A stretch of 11,616 nucleotides of DNA, taken from an uncultured Pseudomonadota bacterium (lineage in GTDB: Bacteria > Myxococcota_A > UBA796 > GCA-2862545). Below, piece by piece: positions 1 through 6,485 of this stretch. The position numbers and the translations under genes were made by a program. Every line of letters starts with the position of its first letter. Within the stretch, counting starts at the first letter, position 1. The notes under the pieces were generated by a model, which worked only from the letters and a program-made list of their open reading frames with translations, was not told where the DNA came from and did no database searches. The stretch spans positions 1-11,616 of the forward strand of contig CALATR010000641.1 in assembly GCA_937891875.1 (NCBI GenBank), given 5' to 3'.

Positions 1-1
1 C

Positions 2-739
2 AGGAAGCTCTGCTACGTGTTCCAGCACACCGGCGCCGAGTGCCGCGCCTCGCAGGACCTGGTCGAGGTCGGCACCCTGACCCTGAAGGTCGATGCGGTC
101 GTGCGCCATCAGGTGGATCTGCCGGGCGGGGCAGCCCGAAACGTGGCGTACGAGGTCCACTCTGGAGAGGAGGTCATCGCCGCGCCGATCGAGGTCCTGG
201 GCAAGGGCACCGACCCGGCCGACGCCATGGACCGGGCGGCGAACGACTGGGCGGCGATGGCCGGGACCGCGGTCGTGGACGCGATCCGGGACGACGGGAC
301 CAACGCTGCGGTGCTGGCCGCGCTCAAGGCCGGGAAGCGCGCGCCGGACGGGCTCGCGACGGCCCCGCTCGAGGTCGGCCCCTTCCACGCCTACGCCGGC
401 ATTCCCGAGATCCGCGGCGCGATGGCCGGCGGTCCGAAGGTCGATCACGCGGGCCTGCTCGGCGTGCTGGTCAGCGACCTGTCCAAGCTGGACGCGAGCC
501 AGAGCCACACCGTGATGCTCTCGGTGCAGAACGACGGCACGGCCAAGTGCGACAAGGCCCAGGTGGACGGCAAGGACGACCAGGGGCTGTGCCAGATCGT
601 GGCGGCCTTCGGCTGGCCGACGCCCGCGTCCCCCTACAGCCTGCGCCAGGTCTACGTGCTCAAGCCGGGCCCGGTGCCTGCACCTGCCGCCACGGACAGC
701 GACACCGACGGGGCGACCCCGGCCGAGAAGACCGAATAG
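2..739 (+). CDS. Hypothetical protein, 5'-truncated by the window edge
   Basis: The frame is open from base 2 to a TAG at 737-739, giving about 245 visible residues. A GTG at position 17 could serve as a start, but it has no ribosome binding site in view and codons before it are open, so the real N-terminus is probably outside the window. I do not recognise the family with confidence. The central part (a Glu-containing strand, then a helix with DPADAMDRAANDW) loosely recalls DUF6348-type proteins; this is only a hint. Cysteines near the visible N-terminus and a spaced pair in the second half would suit disulfides in an exported protein. The tail is low-complexity (Pro/Ala, then Asp/Thr/Glu). 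It converges on the next gene with only 10 nt between the stops and no separate terminator. Confidence 0.7.
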   Translation, partial: RKLCYVFQHTGAECRASQDLVEVGTLTLKVDAVVRHQVDLPGGAARNVAYEVHSGEEVIAAPIEVLGKGTDPADAMDRAANDWAAMAGTAVVDAIRDDGTNAAVLAALKAGKRAPDGLATAPLEVGPFHAYAGIPEIRGAMAGGPKVDHAGLLGVLVSDLSKLDASQSHTVMLSVQNDGTAKCDKAQVDGKDDQGLCQIVAAFGWPTPASPYSLRQVYVLKPGPVPAPAATDSDTDGATPAEKTE

Positions 740-749
740 CGGCCGATCT

Positions 750-1115
750 TCAGGGGTTGCGGTGCTTCGCGATGTAGCGCGACCCGAAGATGAACACGAC
801 GGTGAAGGTCACGACGAACGCGGCGGCGATGAGCCACGCGCTGCTCTCGCTGCCGAGCCCGCTGCGGGAGACCCAGAGCACGGCGAGGCTCTGCACGCCA
901 AACAGCAGCATCAGGCCGACTGGGATCATGACGCCCCAGCGGCTCTGCACGAAGGGCTCGGGTGCCGGTCCGCGGTGTCCGCCGCCGCCCCCACCGCCGC
1001 CGGTGCGATCCTCTGGAGGGCGCAGCCCGTCGCCGCCGTTGCCGGGGTCCAGCGGCAGGTCGTCGATGGGGACATCGTCGTGGAAGTCGATGTCGAAGCT
1101 GTCTTCGCGGTCCAT
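750..1115 (-). CDS. Small two-helix membrane protein with acidic, glycine-rich N-terminus
   Basis: This is a 121-residue protein of unrecognised family. The ATG (complement of 1113-1115) is chosen because GGGGGAG lies about eight bases upstream; the frame is open further but that extension has no such site. Residues 1-36 are strongly acidic (repeated Asp/Glu, including DIDFHDD). Residues 39-46 are eight glycines in a row, giving a flexible linker. Two hydrophobic helices follow at about 61-83 and 93-114, and the C-terminus is short and basic (SRYIAKHRNP). By the positive-inside rule the basic tail is probably cytoplasmic, which puts the acidic N-terminus in the cytoplasm too. It is divergent from the prolyl oligopeptidase gene, with a 96-nt shared upstream region. 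Confidence 0.72.
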   Translation of the reverse strand: MDREDSFDIDFHDDVPIDDLPLDPGNGGDGLRPPEDRTGGGGGGGGHRGPAPEPFVQSRWGVMIPVGLMLLFGVQSLAVLWVSRSGLGSESSAWLIAAAFVVTFTVVFIFGSRYIAKHRNP

Positions 1116-1211
1116 GCGCGCTCCCCCCGATGCGTAACCGGGCCTCTGCTTCTTCGGATCGAACCCGCAGCGCTCGGTCGCAAGCACTACGCTGGCCCCC
1201 TGGAGGGACCC

Positions 1212-3278
1212 ATGGACGCACCGCCGCTGCCCCGTCGCGTGGACCACGTCGATGTCCTGCACGGTGTCGAGGTCGCCGACCCCTATCGCTGGCTCGAGGA
1301 CGGCTCGGACCCCGAGGTGGTCGCCTGGCAGGACGCCGAGCGCGCGCGCTTCCTCGCCTTCACCGACGCCCTGCCCGAGAAGCACGCCCTGGCGCACCAC
1401 CTCGAGCGCATCTGGCGCGTCGACGACGAGCGGCCTCCCGAACCGGTGCTCGAAGGGGAGCGGCTGTTCGTCCGCGCCCGTCGGGCGGACCAGGACAAGT
1501 GGGTGATCTTCGTCCAGGACGGTCCCCACGCTCCGCGACGGCTGGTGCTGGACCCGAACCAGTGGGAGAAGACCCAGACCCTGGCCGGGTTCTGGCCCTC
1601 CCCGGACGGTCGGCTGGCCCTGGTGGCGCGGTCACGGGCGGGGAACGAGGATCCCGAGATCCTGCTGCTCGACGTGGAGACCGGGGTCGTGAAGGAGGAG
1701 CCCACCGCGGGGTGGAGGCGCGGATTCGCGAGCTGGAACGCCGAAGGTACCGGGTTCTGGTTCTCGGGTCGCCCGGTGGCGGGCAGCGTGGAGCCCGGCG
1801 GCGAGCACTACTGGCACCGGACCTGGTTTCATCGCCTGGGCGCTCCACCGGACACCGACGTGGTGGTGATGTCCGACGAGACCGTCCGCGAGTACTTCCA
1901 CGGCGCCGAGCCCAGCGAGGACGGGCGCTGGCTCGTGCTCGGTCGCTACACCTTCTCCGGCTCGTCCATCTGGATCGAGGAGCTGGCCACCGGGACGCGC
2001 CGCCTCGCAGCCGATGCGCTCGACGCACACCATGACGTCGTCATCGTCGATGATGCCATGCTCGTGCGCACCGACTGGGGCGCCTCCCGCTACCGGCTGA
2101 TGCGCGCCGATCCCCGCGACCCGGCCCGAGAGAAGTGGGTCGAGCTCGTGCCCGAGGGCAAGGGCACCCTGACCAGCGTGCGGGCCATCGGCGGGCGCCT
2201 CTACCTGACCTGGCAGGAAGACGTGTCGGACCGGACCGCGGTCTACGACCTCGACGGCGAGTACATCGCCGACGTGCCCTGGCCCGGACGCGGCGCGGCG
2301 TCGGTGTGGGGGCACTGGGAGCGGCCGGAGGTGTGGGCGAGCTTCGAGAGCTACGCCCAGCCCCGCACCATCTACACCTACGATCCGCACCGCAACCGCC
2401 TGGACGTCTACCGGCGCAGCCCGGTTCCCCTGGACGTGGGCCCGCTGCGACAGCGCCAGGTCTGGTTCGAGAGCAAGGACGGCACGCGGATCCCGATGAC
2501 CATCCTGGACCGAGCGGACGCCGACGAGACCCGCCCCCGGCCGTTCCTGCTCACGGGATATGGAGGCTTCAACGCCGCATTGACGCCCTCGTTCTCCGCG
2601 ACGTACGCCCTGTGGGCCCTGCTCGGTGGCGGGGTGTGCGTGGTCAACCTGCGCGGTGGCGGGGAGTTCGGTCGGGACTGGCACCTGGCGGGCAAGGGTC
2701 CCAACAAGCAGAACGTGTTCGACGACTTCACCGGGGCGGCGCGGGAGCTGCACGCCCGTGGCTGGACGTCGCCCGCGCACCTGGCGATCAACGGGGGGAG
2801 CAACGGCGGCCTGCTCGTCGCCGCGGCGATCACCCAGGCGCCGGAGCTGTTCGCCGCGTGCCGGTGCGCGGTACCGCTGACGGACATGATCCGCTTCAAG
2901 CACTTCGGCATCGCCGCGGTCTGGACCGAGGAGTACGGCGACCCCGAGCTGGACGCCGCCGCATTCCAGACGATCCTGGCCTATTCTCCCTACCATCACG
3001 CCGTGGAGGGAACGCGCTTCCCAGCCACCCTGGTGACCGGCTCGCTCAATGACGCACGGACGGACCCGGTGCACGCTCGCAAGATGTACGCCGCGCTCCA
3101 GCACGCAGACCCGGACCACGGCCGCGGCGACCGCCCGCTGCTCCTGCACGTGCAGCAGGACTCCGGCCACCATGGCGCCGTGACCATCGCCGACCTGGCC
3201 GACCAGCTGGGGCGCGATCATGGCTTCCTGATGTCACAGACCGGCCTCTCGGTTCCAGAGGTGCTACCGTCAGGATGA
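1212..3278 (+). CDS. Prolyl oligopeptidase family serine peptidase (S9A)
   Basis: A 688-residue enzyme of normal length for cytosolic prolyl oligopeptidases, which cut short peptides after proline. The N-terminus carries the family signature (hGVEVADPYRWLED, residues 17-30). A beta-propeller region of about 75-400 precedes the alpha/beta-hydrolase domain. That domain shows YGGFN (450-454), NLRGGGEFG (from 479) and the nucleophile elbow GGSNGG with Ser530. Asp614 in the SLNDART segment and a histidine in SGHHGA (His653 or His654) complete the triad. No signal peptide is visible, so it should be cytoplasmic. The ATG at 1212 is chosen because GGAGG lies five bases upstream (1202-1206) and because the family's start motif follows at once; the frame is open far upstream, antisense to the neighbouring membrane-protein gene. 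It appears monocistronic. Strict proline specificity cannot be judged from sequence alone. Confidence 0.93.
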   Translation: MDAPPLPRRVDHVDVLHGVEVADPYRWLEDGSDPEVVAWQDAERARFLAFTDALPEKHALAHHLERIWRVDDERPPEPVLEGERLFVRARRADQDKWVIFVQDGPHAPRRLVLDPNQWEKTQTLAGFWPSPDGRLALVARSRAGNEDPEILLLDVETGVVKEEPTAGWRRGFASWNAEGTGFWFSGRPVAGSVEPGGEHYWHRTWFHRLGAPPDTDVVVMSDETVREYFHGAEPSEDGRWLVLGRYTFSGSSIWIEELATGTRRLAADALDAHHDVVIVDDAMLVRTDWGASRYRLMRADPRDPAREKWVELVPEGKGTLTSVRAIGGRLYLTWQEDVSDRTAVYDLDGEYIADVPWPGRGAASVWGHWERPEVWASFESYAQPRTIYTYDPHRNRLDVYRRSPVPLDVGPLRQRQVWFESKDGTRIPMTILDRADADETRPRPFLLTGYGGFNAALTPSFSATYALWALLGGGVCVVNLRGGGEFGRDWHLAGKGPNKQNVFDDFTGAARELHARGWTSPAHLAINGGSNGGLLVAAAITQAPELFAACRCAVPLTDMIRFKHFGIAAVWTEEYGDPELDAAAFQTILAYSPYHHAVEGTRFPATLVTGSLNDARTDPVHARKMYAALQHADPDHGRGDRPLLLHVQQDSGHHGAVTIADLADQLGRDHGFLMSQTGLSVPEVLPSG

Positions 3279-3356
3279 CGGCGACGTCGACAGCAGCGGC
3301 ATCATCGATCTGCAAGCCTGGAGCATGCAGCAGTTGGGCGGATTGTGGCCCGGTTG

Positions 3357-3391
3357 CATGGCACGGCGGCAGGTGGTGCCAGAGTGCCATG
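3357..3391 (+). terminator. Inverted repeat 79 nt downstream of the prolyl oligopeptidase stop
   Basis: CATGGCAC (3357-3364) pairs perfectly with GTGCCATG (3384-3391). Inside, GGCA (3368-3371) pairs with TGCC (3377-3380) across the loop GGTGG. There is a symmetrical three-by-three internal loop. No T-run follows, so it could be a 3'-end stabilising hairpin or a factor-assisted end instead of an intrinsic terminator. Confidence 0.35.
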
Positions 3392-3563
3392 GGCTGTACT
3401 GCGAGATCTTCAGTCCAGCGGCTTGACCGGCCTATGCAAACGCCGCGCCGGGGAGCCGTGGGGCCGCTCCTGTCCGAATGCGCCGCTCCACAGGGGGGGA
3501 CCGCGCACCCGCGCCCCGGTTGCGCGCCAGCATGGTCGGGTGGGTGCAAGAAAAAAAATGCAG

Positions 3564-3680
3564 TGGTGGACGGGGTCGAACGGAGAGACCTGCGTCATCG
3601 GGAGACTGTTTCAGATGCTGGGATGCAAGCCCATTATCGTCGGGGTCGTCAGGGGGCGTGCCCTGCTGTGGTGCCCGTCC
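3564..3680 (-). ncRNA. Candidate tRNA-like small RNA (speculative)
   Basis: Read on the minus strand, GGACGGG (complement of 3674-3680) can pair over seven bases with CCCGTCC (complement of 3568-3574). ACCA follows directly, as at the end of a tRNA, and then eight T residues (complement of 3551-3558). Between them lie CAGGG/CCCTG, a 4-bp arm TGGG/CCCA with the seven-base loop CTTGCAT, and a TTCGA. Spacing does not fit a real tRNA or tmRNA: only eight bases separate TTCGA from the ACCA, where about 14 are needed before the discriminator. The total is 117 nt. No protein gene on this strand explains the T-run. It could be chance in GC-rich DNA. Confidence 0.2.
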
Positions 3681-3761
3681 GCACGGGATCCTCGGTGATT
3701 TGGGGGTTGTGCTCCCTGGCTCGCGCCTGCTAGCTCTGCTGTGACGCACGATCCCGTGCGT
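3674..3761 (+). promoter_or_regulatory. Competing hairpins upstream of the HU gene
   Basis: Three pairings are possible. CCCGT/ACGGG (3674-3678 with 3683-3687, four-base loop) is a short hairpin. ACGCACG/CGTGCGT (3744-3750 with 3755-3761, loop ATCC) is a perfect 7-bp hairpin flanked by direct GTGAC copies. An 11-bp long-range helix (3680-3690 with 3750-3760) uses bases of both short hairpins and so excludes them. The last arm ends 52 nt before the HU ATG. It could be an operator palindrome or a leader RNA switch. No transcription start is known. Confidence 0.4.
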
Positions 3762-3813
3762 GACTGGCCCGACAGCCGAAAAACACTCACCGGCACAGAC
3801 ACCGGAGGTAGAC

Positions 3814-4101
3814 ATGAACAAGAAGGAGCTCGTGGCGAAGCTCGCCGAGCGTACCGGTCTCTCCCAGGTCAAGAGCATGGAGGTCGTCAACGCCCTCTTC
3901 GACGCCGAGAACGGCATCATCGCGAACGAGCTGGATGGCGGCTCCAAGGTGTCCGTGCCCGGCTTCGGCACCTTCGACATCAAGACCCGCGCCGCGCGGA
4001 CCGGCACCAACCCGGCCACGCAGAAGAAGATCAACATCCCCGAGCGCAAGTTCCCCGCGTTCCGCCCGGGCAAGAACCTGAAGGAGCGCATCACCGGCTG
4101 A
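3814..4101 (+). CDS. hup: HU-family nucleoid DNA-binding protein
   Basis: A 95-residue protein of standard HU/IHF length. HU dimers bend and wrap DNA and help replication, repair and regulation. Helices fill residues 3-38 (MNKKELVAKLAERTGLS at the start). GFGTF at 50-54 begins the signature, followed by the beta-arm with RTGTNPATQ; Pro67 sits where HU-type proteins intercalate DNA. KKINIPERKFPAFRPGKNLK closes the family pattern. The ATG at 3814 has GGAGG five bases upstream (3804-3808); an in-frame GTG at 3760 would add an 18-residue tail absent from typical HU and has no such site. The gene stands alone, with a long leader holding inverted repeats and a strong hairpin terminator just after the stop. 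HU versus IHF subunit cannot be firmly split, but the run without IHF-specific features favours HU. Confidence 0.95.
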   Translation: MNKKELVAKLAERTGLSQVKSMEVVNALFDAENGIIANELDGGSKVSVPGFGTFDIKTRAARTGTNPATQKKINIPERKFPAFRPGKNLKERITG

Positions 4102-4118
4102 TCCGGTTGCGCGACTCC

Positions 4119-4151
4119 ACGGCGGGCTCCGGGTCATCCGGGGCCCGCCGT
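4119..4151 (+). terminator. Transcription terminator hairpin after HU
   Basis: ACGGCGGGC (4119-4127) pairs perfectly with GCCCGCCGT (4143-4151). The helix continues through a T-G wobble and CCGG/CCGG to a five-base loop GTCAT (4133-4137), giving about 14 bp. It starts 17 nt after the HU stop. The following CGTGTTTCT is only modestly T-rich. Confidence 0.8.
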
Positions 4152-4274
4152 CGTGTTTCTGGGTCCTGCGCGGCGGGTGGCTCCACATTGGAGGCCCGTT
4201 GCCGTCTTGCCCGCCTGGGACACGACCTCGTGACCTCGCTGTGATAGCCTGCCCGCCCACCTTGGAGGGACTGC

Positions 4275-5264
4275 GTGCGACTCCCGCTCACTGCGCTGCT
4301 GACGGTCTCAGCGGCCATCGTGTCCGCCGCTCCGGCACTCGCCGGCGAGTGCGAGCAGCCGTATTCGGCTGATGCGTTGCTGGAGGACCTCGCGGCAGTC
4401 GAGGCTGCGTCCCAGGCCAACGAGGCAGAGCCCGCCATGCAGGCGGCGACGCGGCTGGAGAACGGGCTGGGGTGCCTGGAGGAGAAGCTGGTCACCATGC
4501 TGATCGGCCGGTCCTACCGCAGCATCGGCGCCGGCTACCTGGTGGGAGGCAACGAGACCAAGGCCCGCCGCTGGTTCCGGACCGCCATCGAGGTCGACCC
4601 CGGGTACATGTTCGGCTTGGGCGAGTACGGCAACGACCACCCGGTCCGCATGGTCTACGACGAGCTGAAGATGCAGCCCGGCGGCACGCCTGCCCAGGTG
4701 GAGGGCCAGTCCTTCGTCGAAGGACCGAAGTTCTACCTGGACGGCCGCAAGCTCGACGCCCCCGAGGCGGTGCCCGGCCGCCCCCACCTGCTCCAGCGGG
4801 TGGACGAGGCGACGACCTCCTGGGTCATCGACGGCAACACGTTCCCCAGCGAGGTCCTCACTGGCGGTGCGGTGGCGGACGCGTCCGGTCCGACCAAGCC
4901 GGCCAAGCCCCCGAAGGAGCCCAAGACGCCGAAGCCGCCCAAGGAGAAGAAGGACAAGACCGCCAAGTCCGGCTCGAGTGGGGGCACCGCGGTCCGCGTG
5001 CGCCCGCCGGAGAAGACCCCGCTGATGATCGCGGGCGGCGCGCTGATCGCCGGTGCGGGCGGCATGTTCGCGGGTTCCATCATCAGCCGCCAGGGCTTCG
5101 ACGGCATCACCGACGACGCGGACGCCCTGCGCAAGGCCCAGAAGACCACGAACCGCCTCTACCTGGGCTCCTTCGCGGTGCTCGCGGTCGGCGGCGGCGT
5201 GCTCACCTACGGCATCATCCTGGACGGCGGCGCGCCGATGCCGGCGATCCGGGTCCGGTTCTAG
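4275..5264 (+). CDS. Secreted or envelope TPR-like protein with two C-terminal membrane segments
   Basis: A 329-residue protein of unrecognised family. It starts at GTG 4275, with GGAGG at 4264-4268. A Sec signal peptide covers residues 1-23 (cleavage likely after PALA, before GECEQ). Residues 35-132 are helical; the segment with KARRWFRTAIEVDPGYMFG looks like one TPR unit. About 145-195 (FYLDGRKLDAPEAVPG) resembles a PEGA-like beta domain. Residues 205-233 are a Pro/Lys/Glu linker of KPPKEPKTPK type. Hydrophobic helices lie at about 250-270 and 296-316, with a short tail ending IRVRF. This architecture recalls envelope proteins of unknown function common in myxobacteria (inference). It follows the HU terminator by 123 nt and has its own ribosome binding site, so it is probably transcribed alone. 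Cys26 and Cys67 could form a disulfide. Confidence 0.85.
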   Translation: MRLPLTALLTVSAAIVSAAPALAGECEQPYSADALLEDLAAVEAASQANEAEPAMQAATRLENGLGCLEEKLVTMLIGRSYRSIGAGYLVGGNETKARRWFRTAIEVDPGYMFGLGEYGNDHPVRMVYDELKMQPGGTPAQVEGQSFVEGPKFYLDGRKLDAPEAVPGRPHLLQRVDEATTSWVIDGNTFPSEVLTGGAVADASGPTKPAKPPKEPKTPKPPKEKKDKTAKSGSSGGTAVRVRPPEKTPLMIAGGALIAGAGGMFAGSIISRQGFDGITDDADALRKAQKTTNRLYLGSFAVLAVGGGVLTYGIILDGGAPMPAIRVRF

Positions 5265-5293
5265 GGGATCGGGGCGGTTGTAGGCCCTGGAAG

Positions 5294-5336
5294 AAGTCGC
5301 CCGCCCTCCCGATCTCGCGGAATGGCGGGCGGACTT
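5294..5336. terminator. Hairpin between convergent transcripts, possibly bidirectional
   Basis: AAGTC-GCCCGCC (5294-5305) pairs with GGCGGGC-GACTT (5324-5336) with one bulged G at 5331, a 12-bp stem. It sits 29 nt after the upstream stop and 13 nt past the 3' end of the minus-strand tRNA-Pro, so it can end both transcripts. On the minus strand the sequence after the hairpin (CTTCC) is pyrimidine-rich; on the plus strand it is GTGCGTGG. Confidence 0.7.
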
Positions 5337-5349
5337 GTGCGTGGTGTGA

Positions 5350-5423
5350 TCGGGGTGGCCCGATTCGAACGGGCGGCCCCCTGCTCCCAAAGCAGGTGCG
5401 CTACCAGGCTGCGCTACACCCCG
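5350..5423 (-). tRNA. tRNA-Pro (anticodon UGG)
   Basis: The 74-nt minus-strand sequence folds as a full cloverleaf. CGGGGTG pairs with CACCCCG in the acceptor stem, GCGC/GCGC forms the D stem, and CCTGC/GCAGG forms the anticodon stem with loop TTTGGGA. GCCCG/CGGGC forms the T stem with loop TTCGAAT. The anticodon TGG (complement of 5387-5389) reads proline CCA/CCN codons. The discriminator is A. The next three bases are TCA, so CCA is not encoded and must be added after transcription. It lies downstream of dps on the same strand, separated by a hairpin. Confidence 0.97.
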
Positions 5424-5437
5424 GTTGGCGGGGTCTA

Positions 5438-5470
5438 CCTGACTGGGGCCGGTGTGGCCAGCGTGTCAGG
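5438..5470 (-). terminator. Probable terminator hairpin after dps
   Basis: CCTGAC (5438-5443) pairs with GTCAGG (5465-5470). An inner GGCC/GGCC helix (5447-5450 with 5456-5459) has loop GGTGT, separated by an internal loop. It sits in the 64-nt gap between the dps stop and the tRNA-Pro 5' end. No T-run follows on the minus strand, so read-through into the tRNA is possible. Confidence 0.45.
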
Positions 5471-5487
5471 CGCACTCCCGGTCGTGA

Positions 5488-5949
5488 CTACTTGAGCAGG
5501 CTCCGCAGCATCCAGGCGGTCTTCTCGTGTACCTGCAGGCGCTGGGTGAGCAGGTCTGCGGTGGCCTCGTCGTGGGCAGCGTCGGCAGCGGGGAAGACCT
5601 CCCGCGCGGTGCGGATCACGGCCTCGTGTCCGGCCACCAGCTGGCGCACCATGTCGAGCGCTTCGGGGACGCCGTCGGGCTCCTTCACAGAGGTGAGGGC
5701 GGCGAACTGCTTGTAGGTGCCCGGAGCCGGAGCGCCGAGGGAGCGGATGCGCTCCGCGATGAGGTCGATGGACGCCCACAGCTCGGTGTACTGCGTCTCG
5801 AACATGAGGTGCAGGGTGTTGAACATGGGGCCTTCCACGTTCCAGTGGAAGTTGTGGGTCATGAGGTACAGCGTGTAGGTGTCGGCCAGCACGCGGTTCA
5901 GACCGTTCACGATGCGCTGACGATCCGATTCGGCAATTCCGATGTCCAT
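5488..5949 (-). CDS. dps: Dps-family ferritin-like DNA-protection protein
   Basis: A 153-residue Dps protein. Dps assembles into 12-subunit cages that oxidise Fe(II) with hydrogen peroxide and store the iron, protecting DNA in stress and stationary phase. The family signature is clear: HNFHWNVEGPMFNTLH and DLIAERIRSLG. Ferroxidase ligands fall at His35, His47, Asp62 and Glu66; their spacing (12, 27 and 31) equals that of E. coli Dps His51, His63, Asp78 and Glu82. The N-terminus (MDIGIAESDRQ) lacks the lysine-rich tail used by E. coli Dps for DNA binding, so direct DNA binding through that tail is doubtful. The start ATG (complement of 5947-5949) has GGAG six bases upstream. It is divergent from the cytochrome lipoprotein operon and upstream of tRNA-Pro. 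Confidence 0.95.
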   Translation of the reverse strand: MDIGIAESDRQRIVNGLNRVLADTYTLYLMTHNFHWNVEGPMFNTLHLMFETQYTELWASIDLIAERIRSLGAPAPGTYKQFAALTSVKEPDGVPEALDMVRQLVAGHEAVIRTAREVFPAADAAHDEATADLLTQRLQVHEKTAWMLRSLLK

Positions 5950-5991
5950 GGGGCACTCCGTTCAGGACCCTGCCGTAGACACGGTGGTCGT

Positions 5992-6013
5992 CGGCGCAAG
6001 GTCCCCGGCGCAA
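5992..6013. promoter_or_regulatory. Direct repeat in the dps/cytochrome divergent region
   Basis: CGGCGCAA occurs at 5992-5999 and again at 6006-6013, 14 bp apart (TTGCGCCG on the dps strand). The first copy ends about 43 bp upstream of the dps ATG. The repeats could bind a regulator or supply -35-like TTGCGC elements. I see no convincing -10 partner. Confidence 0.3.
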
Positions 6014-6083
6014 CCCTGTGTGTCGCGCTGCATCCCGGCAGCAGAGCGGTCCCGGTGCTAGCGTGCCGGTGCATGGAGGTGGC

Positions 6084-6485
6084 ATGACGCGGATTGGGGT
6101 CGCCCTGGCGACGTTGGCGCTGCTGGGCGCCTGTGATGACACGCAGTTCAACTCGTCTGGCGGCGGAGGCGGTGACTACGAGCCGGACTTCGTGAGTGTG
6201 GTCGCCCTGTTCCACGCGCACTGCGCCGAGTGCCACCCGTCGCTGTCGCCCACGTTCGACGCGGGTCTGCTCGAGGCGGACGTCGAGGACGAGACCGGGA
6301 AGTGGGTTGTCGCGGGCGATCGGGACGCATCCGCCCTGTACGTGCGCCTCGCCGGCGGCGGCGAGATCGACGGGCGGACGCTCAACGTCATGCCTCCCAC
6401 CGGTGCTCTCCCCGACGAGGTCGTCGAGGCCATGGGGCTGTGGATCGACGACGGAGCGCCCCTGCTCCAGGACGGAGGTGAATGA
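6084..6485 (+). CDS. Monohaem c-type cytochrome lipoprotein
   Basis: A 133-residue lipoprotein. The signal peptide ends in a lipobox (LLGAC; lipidated Cys17), followed by a Gly/Ser/Asp linker, so the mature protein should be anchored to a membrane on the periplasmic side or at the surface. CAECH at residues 47-51 is a CxxCH covalent haem site; His51 is the proximal ligand. Met103 in NVMPPTG is the likely distal ligand. The C-terminal pattern (AGDRDASALYVRL, MPPTG, LWIDDGA) matches the cytochrome-c-like domain common in planctomycete and myxobacterial surface proteins. The ATG at 6084 is chosen because GGAGG (6075-6079) precedes it and a signal peptide follows directly; the frame extends upstream without such a site. 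The stop overlaps the start of the next gene. It probably moves electrons, but the partner is unknown. Confidence 0.88.
   Translation: MTRIGVALATLALLGACDDTQFNSSGGGGGDYEPDFVSVVALFHAHCAECHPSLSPTFDAGLLEADVEDETGKWVVAGDRDASALYVRLAGGGEIDGRTLNVMPPTGALPDEVVEAMGLWIDDGAPLLQDGGE

Larger units (their letters stand above)
3279..3813. other. 535-nt gene-free region between prolyl oligopeptidase and HU
   Basis: I find no convincing protein gene here. Open frames exist but lack ribosome binding sites, have mixed third-position bases and give Cys/Trp/Arg-rich products. The stretch has lower GC than its neighbours and contains: an 8-bp inverted repeat (3357-3391); an A8 run at 3551-3558 (T8 on the minus strand); a minus-strand tRNA-like acceptor helix (3564-3680); and nested hairpins upstream of HU (3674-3761). 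One frame (3232-3426) encodes a dockerin/EF-hand-like string but has no start codon. These are listed separately. Confidence 0.6.

Noticed and set aside
762..1211. A 150-codon upstream extension of the prolyl oligopeptidase frame
   Set aside because: It runs antisense through the small membrane-protein gene. The family's N-terminal motif starts right after the ATG at 1212, which has its own GGAGG.
1632..3221. Open frame of 529 codons antisense to the prolyl oligopeptidase gene
   Set aside because: It mirrors a strong, full-length S9A gene; its own product has no recognisable motif and no ribosome binding site.
3564..3680. Canonical tRNA or tmRNA on the minus strand
   Set aside because: TTCGA is too close to the ACCA to allow a T-arm plus acceptor stem, there is no proper D-arm, and no tmRNA tag frame is visible. 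Kept only as a speculative tRNA-like element.
3345..3698. Open frame of 117 codons before HU
   Set aside because: Non-ATG start without binding site, codon use unlike neighbouring genes, and no recognisable product.
3275..3733. Open frame of 152 codons overlapping the peptidase stop (ATGA)
   Set aside because: No ribosome binding site, mixed third-codon bases, and a Cys/Ala/Ser/Arg-rich product without motif; it also runs through the A8 tract and hairpins.
4240..4255. TAGCCT as a -10 element for the 4275 gene, and TAGCGT (6059-6064) for the cytochrome gene
   Set aside because: Both lie about 20-25 nt before their starts, but no -35-like hexamer is found at 16-18 bp spacing.
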